Shown: positions 32,245-42,380, counted from the first letter of the stretch. The stretch: DNA of 64,000 nucleotides from Bremia lactucae (GCF_004359215.1 NC_090620.1:715105-779104), one strand, 5' to 3'. Numbers and translations are program-made. The notes: generated from the letters alone by a model not told the origin.

Positions 32245-32691
32245 TGTAACGGGGTGAATCATTACATGAAATCAACACTTAAAGGTTGTAAATATATTAT
32301 CTAAAAGGTAGATAATATTTGGAGGATATTACTTTATATCGTAATATCCTGAATTCTTATCCATAAATAGGTATAGGCCATTATATCTATTTATTCCGCA
32401 GACTAATCAGCTGTAGAAGTAATCAAAGAGAGTTACAAGATAAGATAGAGAAGAATTCATTTACATGTTTAGTATTAGGTTATAGTTAAGTCAGCATTTA
32501 CAAAGATAGATTAAGAGACACTTAACTATATTAATACAGTTTTAATTTTACCCTCTTAAGTTAACTTGTTTTAAGGGAAGTCTTCCTCTGCACGTACAGT
32601 GTACGTCACCTAACGAAAGGCACCACTCACAACTGAAGCAGTGTGAAGTGGACTTGTACTGAAACAGTACAAGTCGTAGTGCCCCGTTACA
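32245..32691 (+). repeat. Gypsy family-2 LTR, plus arm of an inverted LTR pair
   Basis: Full-length, 447 bp, from TGTAACGGGGTG to AGTGCCCCGTTACA. Ends are inverted repeats (TGTAACGGGG and CCCCGTTACA). It contains an internal dyad CTTGTACTG...CAGTACAAG near 32660. Orientation is inferred from polypurine tracts and primer sites of other copies. It faces a second copy 29 bases away. Confidence 0.85.
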
Positions 32692-32720
32692 CCTTGGACG
32701 GACTACAAAGTGCTACCAGG

Positions 32721-33170
32721 TGTAACGGGGCACTGCGACTTGTACTGTTTCAGTACAAGTCCACTTCACACTGCTTCAGATGTGAGTGGTGCCTCTCGTT
32801 AGGTGACGTACACTGTACGTATAGAGGAAGACTTCTCTTAAGGCAAGTTAGCTTAAGAGTGTAAAATGAAAACTGTATTAATATAGTTAAGTGTCTTGTT
32901 AATCTATCTTTGTAAATGTTGTCTTAACTATAAACTAATACTAAACATGTAAATGAATTCTTATCTATCTTATCTCGTAACTCTCTTTGATTACTTCTTC
33001 AGCTGATTAGTCTGCGGAATAAATAGACATAATGGTCTATACCTATTTATGGATAAGAATTCAATAAATTACTATTTAAAGTAATTTCCTCCAAATATTA
33101 TCTATCTTTTAGATAATATTAATTAACAACCTTTTATTGTTAATTTCATGTAACGATACACCCCGTTACA
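32721..33170 (-). repeat. Gypsy family-2 LTR, minus arm of an inverted LTR pair
   Basis: Full-length, 450 bp. Reading on the minus strand it ends at 32721 and is followed by CC and a primer site (complement of AAGTGCTACCA, 32708-32718), so it is a 5'-type LTR with its leader. After 29 bases the leader is cut by the plus-oriented LTR. The two LTRs form a near-perfect 0.93-kb palindrome. Confidence 0.85.
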
Positions 33171-33627
33171 CAGGGCATGCGACCATTTTAAATGCTAATA
33201 TCACCGATCGGCATTTTTATGCTGAAACCTTCGAGAAATTGGGGTAGCTTGTTGCATAATTATTATTACCTATAGAAGTATAATAAAGAATATTATCTTC
33301 ATTCATACTGTTGTCAAAATTATCACACTTGGCAAGAATGTAGCAGTTCTGATCGTTGGTTAGTTTAGGTGTGTAAACCCCGTTAATCGCTGCTTGGCGC
33401 GCGAATGGGCGGTGTTGGATCTCAGAGGTATCTTGCCTACGTATTAAGGTTAGCTAGCACTAAAGCAGTACTAGCGAAAGTTGCCCCGTACATAGAAATA
33501 TTAAGGAAATGAATTTAATCCTGATGATAAGTTGTTTCATCGATCAGCAAATTGTTCAATAGTACAACACGGTCTTCATAACTTTCGTAATAGTTATGCT
33601 AGGAACTAAGCTAACTTTGAGAAAAAT
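33171..33627. other. Spacer without recognised gene
   Basis: AT-rich sequence. A 33-base segment at 33444-33482 matches 17408-17443 inverted. No coding signal. Confidence 0.5.
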
Positions 33628-34529
33628 TGTAACGGGGCACCTTACGCTTGTACTGCTTTTGAACAATCTAATGACAGTACCTCCAATCACCTCACGCACA
33701 CGAAGTGCAGAGGAAGATTCTTAGTTGCTAAGTGTGCTAAGCAAGAAGAGGCTAATACTAAGAAACGCTGAAAAGTAAAACTGTTAATAATAAATGTAAG
33801 CAGTACGCACCATAGACTTGAATTCAACGTATAAATTTGCAAAACTGCATAGCAACTCATTGCTCGGCGCCCACATCGCGCGTCTAGCGGCGATTGGTGG
33901 GTCAGTAAGATGACCTACATCAACCAAATCACAGTAACGCTACACTATTACTACGCGAGCTAATATTGATAATAACATCGATAACGATAATATTCTTTGC
34001 TTTCCTCTTATAGGTTTTGATACTTATATTAAAGGCTACCCCGACTGTAGAGGGGCTTCCTTGCTCCTCAAATCAAAAGGAGACTCATAGACATAAAGAG
34101 TCACTTAGTTCCATGGAACTTATAATTGTAACAACCCAAAAAATCGCACAAGCTCAAAACGCCAAAGGAGTCGGAGTTCAAGAGACCTAGTAGCTCGTAA
34201 AATTAAGTGGCATCTAGTACCCGAGAGTGAAGAACATAGAAAGGCTTAGTACTCCCATTATCACAGTTCATGATTTCAAGACGCACAGCTCGCATTTTGG
34301 GCCAAAAAGAGAACTCAAAATGTCTATATGTTATGAGCGTAAAATAACTTTATTTAATTATCTTTGAATAGATTTCGGCGACCAGATTTCTATCTGGTGG
34401 CTGTCATGCGTACTCGTAGTAAATAAGACATAACTGATCTTACCAATGTTATATATTAAAAAGGAATTTTACTCATAATATGAATCGTACCACATTAACG
34501 GTTTAACAACAGAAGTGTACCCCGTTACC
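33628..34529 (-). repeat. Gypsy family-3 LTR, full length (902 bp), minus strand
   Basis: Runs from TGTAACGGGGCACC at 33628 to CCCCGTTACC at 34529, giving the same terminal inverted repeat as family 2. Inner parts match the LTR at 2323 inverted (CTAGTACCCGAGAGTGA, GGAGACTCATAGAC, GGCGACCAGATTTCTATCTG). Orientation follows from that copy. Confidence 0.65.
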
Positions 34530-34539
34530 TACTCCCCAT

Positions 34540-35180
34540 CTGACCTTGATACCGAGGGTCAGCATTCGCCTTCATTTTCTATTTGTGGTTCAGTAAAGAT
34601 CAGGTAACCTTACTGGTGAGTTTTGCATAGCTTCGTCTTTTGGCATCTTCACGTGATTCACCGACTCTTAATGCCTTCATGAAGACGATGGGTACTTGGA
34701 CTATGATAGTCACACTCGATGGATGGAAAGTCATAACCGAACACGCTTAAGCTTGGAGATGAATTTCCTCGGGCTCCAACTCAGTTTCCAGAACGTGGTG
34801 TCGCGGATGCCTTGACTGCATTACGCATAATTTCGGGACTACAGCCATAACAGTGACGAACACGCTCGATGAAGATCAAGGGGAAGCATTCCTAACAGAG
34901 GAGCAAGTTCGTCGTCTAGCTAAGGCCCTTTCAAAAGCAAAATCTCATAGAGCGTATCGATATAAGCTACGTAGTGTGAAATAGCACCTCCGAGAAGTTG
35001 CGAGTTGATCTTTGGCAGCGTGGATCTCGAGATCAAAGGCGGGGACTCCAAAAGAGCGCGCTTCATGCGACGGTCTTCGTGAGCGATACCTTACTCCACT
35101 GATTATGGCGCTTCGTCAGGTTTTGACGCGTCTGCGTAATCAAGCATATGATGTCTCTGTGTCTCAATGAGGAACTTTCA
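34540..35180 (+). pseudogene. Possible antisense ORF remnant of gypsy family 3
   Basis: Beyond the LTR, on the strand opposite it, coding-like pieces appear: YLDYDSHTRWME (34690) and, further, DEDQGEAFLTEEQVRRLAKA followed by LSKAKSHRAYRYKLRSVK (34870-34980), then LRERYLTPLIMALRQVLTRL (35080). The last parts have coiled-coil character. Position and type match the antisense ORFs of families 1 and 2, but sequence similarity is weak and several stops intervene. Confidence 0.35.
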
Positions 35181-35569
35181 ATCTTTTTACATAGTCAAAT
35201 AACGAAAAAAACGAAACATTGTTGACTCGATAAATCCATCGGTCCCATCACCTTCAAAGTATTTGGTCTCTTAGACACGGCCAATGCAGCCAAAATTCGT
35301 CTCGATAAAACTCGCTCTATCTTCGCAAATGCTAAAAGCCAAATACCAATTGACTGAGGCGTATCGGCCAAAATACGAGGCTATGAGTAGTCACCAGTCT
35401 AGCGCTTCAGTGATAGATGTAGTTGTTGGATCCAAGCCACACTACAGTCAGATATTCATCCATTTCCACCTATGTTGGCGAAAACCTCTTTCGACGAAAG
35501 CCGATCCCGACTGTGACGCTTAAAAATGATTACGCCATCAGATCAATCTTGACGAAGTATCTGTCTCTC
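35181..35569. other. Unassigned spacer
   Basis: Open stretches on both strands (for example 35284-35523 plus) but no motif I recognise. It might be the remainder of a family-3 element. Confidence 0.35.
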
Positions 35570-35759
35570 TCTTTTGTTTACATCTACAATTATTTAGTCT
35601 GCGGGATAAATAGATATAATGGCCTATACCTATTTATGGATAAGATTTCTAAACATTACTATATAAAGTAATATTCTCCAAATATTCTCTACCTTCTAGA
35701 TAATATATTAATTAACAACCTTTAAGTGTTAATTTCATGTAACGATACACCCCGTTACA
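35570..35759 (-). repeat. Gypsy family-2 3' LTR (5' half), minus strand, with polypurine tract
   Basis: Ends ATACACCCCGTTACA at 35759. The next 11 bases (35760-35770, complement GGGAGGGGTGA) form a polypurine tract for the minus-strand pol at 36970-40108. The far half of the LTR is missing at 35570. Confidence 0.8.
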
Positions 35760-35835
35760 TCACCCCTCCCTTAAACGACAATCACTCTGACTGTCATTGG
35801 ATGGAGTTGTCACTATGTGACCACTTAATTTTAAA

Positions 35836-37486
35836 TTGATGTTGATTGGTCAAAACCATCATTTTAAATTCCATCGCATGAAGAACAGATCCATGCGGGG
35901 TGCTGATATTGCGGCGCCTTCGGCTGCGGTTCGTGCAGCCGCGGGTGACGCACTGTTGTCTCTTGCGGCAGACGTAACGTCTGCCGTAGTATCTTCTTCT
36001 CGCGCAACACTAGATGTTGCGGGAGGACGTGGTGGTTCACCACGTGAATACGACCCCTTTTTGGAGGTCGACTACGAATGCGAGTTGGACGAAATGGCCG
36101 ACTCGGGGAGAATAGAACAGTCGCCTGATAGACGTCAGGCGGCTGACTATGAGCCTTCGAGTGAGAGGGTTCAGTCTGATAGACGATTTAATAGTATATT
36201 TGGTTCCGACGATGAGGATGATCCCTCATCGCCCGTTCCGTCTCCCGTACGGTCACCTTGCACAGAAACAGGTGCAGGTGACTGTTTGTGGTACCCCTGC
36301 TTCAGTGGGTACCACTCAGGGGAGTGAAGACAGTAAAATGTCTCATCTCGCCCCTGAGAAGAAACCGTGGCTTTTACCAGAACGGCTAATCAATAGCTTG
36401 TCTGGAGAGACTACTCCTCTCAATAAATATCCCTTATTTATTGCGACAAAGCTACATGGCCTTGATCCCAGCGCGAAGTACTTTCGCTCTGAGGCGGATT
36501 TTAATTCGATGCTTTTCTTAAGCACCGATGGATTAGTAGCAGCAACAAGCAAGATAAAGTCTCGCTTATAAAAGTCTGGAGCGCGTTCATTCGCAATGTC
36601 AAAGACATTGGACGCGAAGCCTGGCTTCAAAAACTTAACGCGAATCGTATTAAGTTTGAGAAACGAACTCCAACCGGTGTAAAGTTGAAATTGATCGGTT
36701 GTCACGTGAGGCTGGGCTTCCATGCCTCACGTGGGGTGATCCCTGTCCGTGTTGTGTTGACAACACGAAGAGAGTTAAAGGGGTTGTCTATTCCCTTTCT
36801 TCGCCCTGGGGAACATCTCGCATCTCGATCGAGATGCGCGTTGGGATTAACGTTTTGCATATAATTTACATGCGCGTGTTCTCCGATGGACCTTCTGATC
36901 CATCGGATGGGTCTCGTCATACTGACGGACGAGGCCCTCAACGCTAACAACCAGCTGGGACCGACGCTCTCAGCTGTCATGCGAAGGTGGATAAGTGCGC
37001 CGGCAAACTAGATATCTCGTTCGCTGCCCCTTCACATCACGGTGGTTTAGAATGCGTCCCACAAGGAAATGTTGAGCACCGTGGGAATCCACTAATGGTT
37101 GTGGTGGAGGAGGGAACATTAGATCGACAAACTCGACCACTACCTCCATGTATTGGAGGAGGGTCTTGAATTCAAGCGCGTTAAGCGTCACTAGTTGGAA
37201 CAGACAGTGCAGACTCACCGTATCGAACGGTTGGAAGACCGTTCGAAAGTGCGTTCTCAATGTTGGAGTACGAACGGAAGTATCAGGCTCTTCGTGACGA
37301 GCTGTCGTCAGCTCGTCGCGATTTAGAGTAACGTCGGATTCGGCATGATAATCTTCAGACTCAACATGAGAGTCTGGTCGTTAACACAATAATCTTTTGG
37401 GAGTTCTTGAAAGGGGCAGTCAGATTCGTCCGCTGAAAAAAACGCGTACTGATGGTACGGGCAGGGACGACCAACGTAAGAAGTAG
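35836..37486 (+). pseudogene. Antisense ORF of gypsy family 2, copy C (best-preserved N-terminus)
   Basis: Open from ATG 35836 for 163 codons: SAAVRAAAGDALLSLAADVT, AVVSSSRATLDVAGGRGGSP, YDPFLEVDYECELDEMADSG, FGSDDEDDPSSPVPSPVRSP. After a shift it continues 36280-36571 with KKPWLLPERLINSLSGETTP and KYPLFIATKLHGLDPSAKYF, then SAFIRNVKDIGREAWLQKLN (36575) and SFAAPSHHGGLE (37020). The coiled-coil piece HYLHVLEEGLE (37140) is followed by a final DDQRKK and TAG 37484-37486. It lies opposite pol from the polypurine tract to the integrase C-terminus. Ala- and Ser-rich at the N-terminus, acidic in the middle, basic at the end. Function unknown. Confidence 0.65.
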
Positions 37487-37709
37487 GATGCGTTCGCATC
37501 CTACGTGGCAGTTCTATTGTGTACGCATTGCCTCTGCGATGCAGTACACGGAAAGGCCCAATGAACTTGGGTAGTAGTTGACTTTTATTCCCATTAGTGA
37601 CTACACACTTAGGTAAGTTTACCGTAGAGAGTAGTACTAGATCATTAATTTTAAACGAATGAACAATTGCTCTTTCATGTTTCTCTGCATTCCGTTTCTG
37701 ACGGTCCAC
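36900..37709 (-). pseudogene. Gypsy family-2 integrase C-terminus and chromodomain, copy C
   Basis: From 37709 down: DRQKRNAEKHERAIVHSFKI, NDLVLLSTVNLPKCVVTN, LLPKFIGPFRVLHRRGNAYT and RRMRTHPTSYVGR form the integrase C-terminal module. The chromodomain is at 37110-36950: HFLVGRILNHRDVKGQRTRY, then LVCRRTYPPSHDS, a stop, and SQL-type continuation. Frameshifts separate the parts. The coding region overlaps the plus-strand antisense ORF. Confidence 0.85.
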
Positions 37710-38945
37710 TGCGTTAGCAACGAAATCCTATACAAAACAAATTACTAATCCTCGAGTCAGCAGAAATTCCTCTGCTGACTCATTTGTTTTGTCTTTTTCA
37801 GTACGCTTTGGGCGCACTGCCATGAGATCATTCTCATCTTCGATGTCGATTTCTTTGACATCGACATCACTCGCATCGTTGTTAACTTCGACGCGTGATG
37901 AGCATGAGCCAGAAATGGTTTTGCTCGTGCGAGTCTACCCCCCCCTTAAACTAGAGGATCCCTCTAATTGGGTGGGAATGCGTGGATGGCGTAAGCCATT
38001 CACGAAGAATGGTGTATGCGTTGTAGACGCATGCACCGAATTGTTGATGGCGAATTCGACCATCCGAAAAAATTCGCTCCAATTCGGATACGATTGGACG
38101 TAACCTCGAAGTGTCTCTTCGACGAGGCGATTTACGCGTCTGTTTGACCATCCGTTTCTGGGTGATCGGATGTTGACATAGTCAGCCGTGTTCCGAGAGA
38201 TCGGAACCCGGATTGCCAGAACTCCGTCGTTAACCGTGGATCTCGATCCGAGACCAATTTACGGGGTAACCCATGGAGAATGAATGCTGTGTCGATAAAG
38301 ACGCGGGCGCAACCCGGAGCCGTAATCGACTCTGGTACTGCAGCAAGATGGTACATCTTGCTGAATCTGTCTACAAAAACAAGAATTCCATTGTTTTTGT
38401 GACCGTCTTTGGGAAATCCGAAGACGAAGTTCATAGATACGGACTGCCAACGCTCTGCCGGAAGTGAAGGAAGTTGGAGAGGTGCACGGAATGAAGGGCT
38501 AGGCTTCACCCGTTGACATACCTCGCAAGCACGAATGTACTTGCGCACAAACTGATACTGGCGGGGCCAGTAAAAGTCGCGACTTACTGTGAGGTAAGTC
38601 TTCTCACGTCCACGATGCCCACTTGTTGGTGCATCGTGATACTTATACATGATGCGCAAGCGCAAATCATCGTGAGTTGGGACGACGACACGTGGAGTGT
38701 CGCCGGCAACGGCTGTGTAATACAATAAGCCGTTGCGTGTTGTATATCGATCGATCGGATGACGATCGGTATAAAGCCGGTAAATCTTTATAAGATTTAT
38801 TCAATGGATTCATTAGATGATCCATCAAACATAGAAGAACCTTATCTTCTGTGTAGGCTTTCTTTATGTCATCAAGTAAGGTTGATGACGGAACATTCGT
38901 GGCGAGTGTTGCAACAGTGGGATTAATTTCACTGTTGGAGTGCAC
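37710..38945 (-). pseudogene. Gypsy family-2 integrase, frameshift at the catalytic Glu
   Basis: Zinc domain HDAPTSGHRGREKTYLTVSR with ACEVCQRVKP (38640-38540), then core MNFVFGFPKDG, LVFVDRFSKMYHLAAV and SDRDPRLTTEFWQS. At 38131-38150 the frame reads DGQTDA then stop, where the intact plus-strand copy at 51580 has DGQTERVNR. One A is missing in the codon pair holding the catalytic Glu. The core's Asp motif MDF reads MNF. Later core sequence continues in other frames to 37770. Confidence 0.85.
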
Positions 38946-38959
38946 TGCTGACTCGAAAT

Positions 38960-40108
38960 CGGGTGGCGTGATAACGCATCAGCGACGACATTAAGTCGTC
39001 CTGGTTTTTATTCGACGGAGAAATTATACTCCGCGAAGAAGGATAGCCACCTCGCCATTCTTTGCGAAAGGTGTGGGCTATTTACGGCCGTGCGTAATGA
39101 CGCATGGTCCGTATATGCGATGAACGGTCTATCTCCGAGGAGATAGACCCCAAATCTAGCCAATGCATATTTTATGGCAAGTAGCTCCTTGTCATGCACT
39201 GGGTAATTCGTTCAGCTGGTTGCAGCTGGCTCGATTGGTAACAGACGACGCGGTCCGCGCCGTCTGTATCGTATTTCATTAATGCACAGCCGATTGCGAC
39301 GTCAGCGCTTCCAGAACCCCATTTAAGACCGTGGAAAATACTTAAAAAGTCGTTGTACGTGTTGGATGCACGCGCGGAGCAGCATCAAGGAAATGCGGCA
39401 CTTAAATAGTTTCAATAATACCAAAGCTGACATAAGGTTGGCAATACTAAAAGAGTGTGTGGCGTTTCCAAACGATACTCGTTCCCGTAAGTAAAATGCG
39501 AACAAATTGGCATGCAATTTCATTTACCAGAACGCCAGTGTTAAATATTTGCACTGATGTCGTTAACGCACTATCAAAATATTTTCTTTATTTCAACCTG
39601 GCAAATAAACCTCCAGAAATATAAAAGCTAAATCTTTTGAAGCGGCATATAGCTCACCTTAGAGTGGTCGACAGGTTTAATCTCCCGTTTCTTCTGTTAT
39701 TCTTGAAGAATTTCAAGAGCTGAGCGATGGTCTACGAGCAGCGATTCCTCACCAATAACATCTTCTTCAAAGCCCTGATAAATACGCCCAGTATCATTTT
39801 GATTTAGAATTATATCGTCGTCAGCTTGTGGACCCACTGGAATGATCTCTCATGATCTGCAATCGCCAAGATGGGCGATTGCATCAAGCTTTGCTTGATA
39901 CCATCAAACGAACGCTGACAATCAGCGTTCTATAACCATTTCTCGTCTTTTTTCAAGAGACGAGAGAGATGAACTGTCATCTCTGCATAATTGCGGGAGT
40001 ACTTGTGCAAGTACGCCGCTAATCCAAGGAACTTTCTAAGTCCCTTGACATCGACTGGAACTGGCGAGTCGGTAATTGCCTTGATCTTTTCGGGATCAGG
40101 GCGCACGC
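38960..40108 (-). pseudogene. Gypsy family-2 RT end and RNase H, interrupted by foreign insert
   Basis: From 40108 down: VRPDPEKIKAITDSPVPVDV, KGLRKFLGLAAYLHKYSRN (RT connection), then RNase H start at 39890. An insert of about 530 bp (39318-39840) splits RNase H. It resumes with VAIGCALMKYDTDGADRVVC (39290) and ELLAIKYALARFGVYLLGDR, TDHASLRTAVNSPHLS (39190-39020). The upstream RT is lost in the N gap at 40109-40208. Confidence 0.8.
39631..39832 (-). pseudogene. Captured fragment of a DEAD-box helicase gene, Prp5/DDX46-like
   Basis: Within the insert, the minus strand encodes about 65 residues: DDDIILNQNDTGRIYQGFEE, DVIGEESLLVDHRSALEILQ, then TAA, then KKREIKPVDHSKVSYMPLQK and a stop. The last part matches the segment before the helicase core of Prp5/DDX46, where a xIKPVDHxKIxYxPF pattern is typical. 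This assignment is from memory of the family and should be checked. It is not part of any gypsy protein. The internal TAA makes it a pseudogene fragment. Confidence 0.55.
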
Positions 40109-40208
40109 NNNNNNNNNNNNNNNNNNNNNNNNNNNNNNNNNNNNNNNNNNNNNNNNNNNNNNNNNNNNNNNNNNNNNNNNNNNNNNNNNNNNNNNNNNNN
40201 NNNNNNNN

Positions 40209-40515
40209 GCACGAATACATCGTCAAAGTAATGAGGCGCGTAGGCACGGTGCTGACGCATCACGTGAGCCACCACTCGGTTGAATGTCGCTGGTGCGTTT
40301 TTCAAACCTTGGGGCATCACAAGCCACTCTCAAAGCATACCGCTTGGGGTGCTTACTGCCGTTTTGGCTACATCGGACTCTCTCATGAGTACCTGATAGT
40401 AGCCATCCTTCAAATCCAACGCGGAAAAGATAGTTGACTTTCCCATGGAGTTCAACAAGACATCTTTCCGCGGGATTGGCGTTTGCGCCGGTATGGTCGC
40501 CGTGTTCAGCTTATT
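40209..40515 (-). pseudogene. Gypsy family-1 RT fragment between two gaps
   Basis: Encodes KDGYYQVLMRESDVAKTAVS, PQGLKNAPATFNRVVAHVM and YFDDVFV. It is nearly base-identical to 44315-44620, a family-1 element, although both flanks seem to belong to other elements. N gaps on both sides (40109-40208, 40516-41050) make its placement uncertain. Confidence 0.75.
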
Positions 40516-41050
40516 NNNNNNNNNNNNNNNNNNNNNNNNNNNNNNNNNNNNNNNNNNNNNNNNNNNNNNNNNNNNNNNNNNNNNNNNNNNNNNNNNNNNN
40601 NNNNNNNNNNNNNNNNNNNNNNNNNNNNNNNNNNNNNNNNNNNNNNNNNNNNNNNNNNNNNNNNNNNNNNNNNNNNNNNNNNNNNNNNNNNNNNNNNNNN
40701 NNNNNNNNNNNNNNNNNNNNNNNNNNNNNNNNNNNNNNNNNNNNNNNNNNNNNNNNNNNNNNNNNNNNNNNNNNNNNNNNNNNNNNNNNNNNNNNNNNNN
40801 NNNNNNNNNNNNNNNNNNNNNNNNNNNNNNNNNNNNNNNNNNNNNNNNNNNNNNNNNNNNNNNNNNNNNNNNNNNNNNNNNNNNNNNNNNNNNNNNNNNN
40901 NNNNNNNNNNNNNNNNNNNNNNNNNNNNNNNNNNNNNNNNNNNNNNNNNNNNNNNNNNNNNNNNNNNNNNNNNNNNNNNNNNNNNNNNNNNNNNNNNNNN
41001 NNNNNNNNNNNNNNNNNNNNNNNNNNNNNNNNNNNNNNNNNNNNNNNNNN
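40516..41050. other. Assembly gap of 535 N
   Basis: No sequence. The gap hides the N-terminal part of the family-1 antisense ORF and whatever lies upstream, including the 3' LTR of the minus-strand family-1 element. Confidence 1.
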
Positions 41051-42177
41051 AGACGCCCGCTCAACCTCACACGAAGCGCACGCGCCGCGTTAGTTTGCCG
41101 ACCGTGTCTAATGCCTTAGTCGAAACGCCGACAGCCACTGCTGCTGTCGCGTTAATAGGGCTAAAGGATCCATCCCACTTTAACAGTGAGGATATTGATC
41201 CGTCGCTCATTGTCGACTACAATGAGTCGACACCGTTGCCGTCACCTCATAGTAGTGATGCGGACAACGAGCTCAGGAGAAGTGATGATGCGGCATTATT
41301 GCCCATCCAAACGTCTCTCGTGGCTCACAACATGGAGACAGCATCGTTTACGAATGCTGTCCCATCGACAGGTAATGACGCAGCCGCTTCTCCGTTGGGT
41401 ATAACCACAACGCCTTATGCTCAGACCATAATCTGTTATAGTTTTTCTGAGATAGAGGATTCGGAGCCTAAAGCTCCGCCGACAACACGTGAATGTGCTC
41501 AGTCAGTGTCACAAGCCAGTCGTTTACAACGTGGCTATGCGACGGGTGGCATACGAAAGATGCCCCCTCCATCTAAATGGCCTCGTTTAAACGGGCCAAG
41601 AGCGGCACTCCTAGAGCGCGCTCTTCTATACGCACATAATTATAATGGCGTCTTTAAGTCATGGAGGGCTCTGCGAAAATCGTTTGGGCGTAGTTTTCCG
41701 ATCCCAGCCGTGTTGCGTTCACATGAAACGCCCGACCAATACGAGGCGGAAGACCTGCGCCGCATTCATCCGCATTCCGATGCGATGAAACAGCGGTCGC
41801 AGCGAATTAATTTCGCCCGCTTGCGTGTGAAAGAAATCATGGGTGGTACTGTACCCCCTGTTTCTTCTCACAACGCTGCTTCTGCTAGTCCATTTAAGAC
41901 TAGCGAAGAGGCCTCAGCTGATGCTCCTTTTCGTAGGCAGCCACCAAGCCGGGCACATAAATACGTAGGGTATCGATCGGTTCCCAAGAGTCGAAACTAT
42001 TCGGGTAACCTTTCCATTGGACGAGGATCTGATACCTTTGCCTCACGAAGCGGTTGGCAAGCAACCTTACAACAAGCGAGCGTTGATTTACACCGGCATC
42101 CATCAGTGCAGGCGGCGCCCGATAGGAGTGGCGATCTCGCCCACCTACTCGCGGCTGCCTTAATTTCGTCCGTATAG
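41051..42177 (+). CDS. Antisense ORF of gypsy family 1, open for at least 375 codons
   Basis: Open from the gap edge to TAG 42175-42177 with no stop. The start lies in the gap. Residues include IDPSLIVDYNESTPLPSPHS (compare YDPFLEVDYECE of family 2), MPPPSKWPRLNGPRAALLER, NGVFKSWRALRKSFGRSFPI, ETPDQYEAEDLRRIHPHSDA and SQRINFARLRVKEIMGGTVP. The last 90 codons lie opposite the pol chromodomain, which is open on the minus strand over the same bases. After the TAG the same frame reads PQALSAAERRI, the coiled-coil end seen at 24900, so the TAG is probably a recent nonsense change. Ser/Pro-rich first, then charged and helical. No known domain. It belongs to the element, not to a host gene, as a second copy at 24759-25256 has the same position. 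Confidence 0.65.
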
Positions 42178-42181
42178 CCAC
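41900..42181 (-). pseudogene. Gypsy family-1 chromodomain, copy with open frame
   Basis: RSLVVRLLANRFVRQRYQIL, VQWKGYPNSFDSWEPIDTLR, IYVPGLVAAYEKEHQLRP. Aromatic and W-E residues are kept. The frame ends just past 41900. It overlaps the plus-strand antisense ORF completely. Confidence 0.85.
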
Positions 42182-42307
42182 AGGCGCTAAGCGCTGCTGA
42201 ACGACGTATTGTGGATCGCGACGGTCAAGTCTCGCGACTGAGTCGGATCGTCCTGATGTCCGAGCGAAGGCTCGTCAGGGTTATAAACGCCTGAAGACTC
42301 GCATGGA

Positions 42308-42380
42308 CCTTTTTGAGAGGATAATGCTGAGAGATCCGCGAGTAACGCGGATCTCTCTCAGCATTATCCTCTCAAAAAGG
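42308..42380. repeat. Near-perfect hairpin, 33/35-base arms, 5-base loop
   Basis: CCTTTTTGAGAGGATAATGC and onward to 42340, loop AGTAA (42341-42345), then the complement to 42380 with a 2-base bulge. The homologous place in the other family-1 copy (24735-24790) has only one arm, so the palindrome arose here by inverted duplication. Confidence 0.9.

Noticed and set aside
32721..33174. Solo LTR with 4-bp target duplication CAGG
   Set aside because: CAGG before 32721 is explained by the primer-site spacer (CC after the LTR on the minus strand plus TGG), so the match with 33171-33174 is probably chance.
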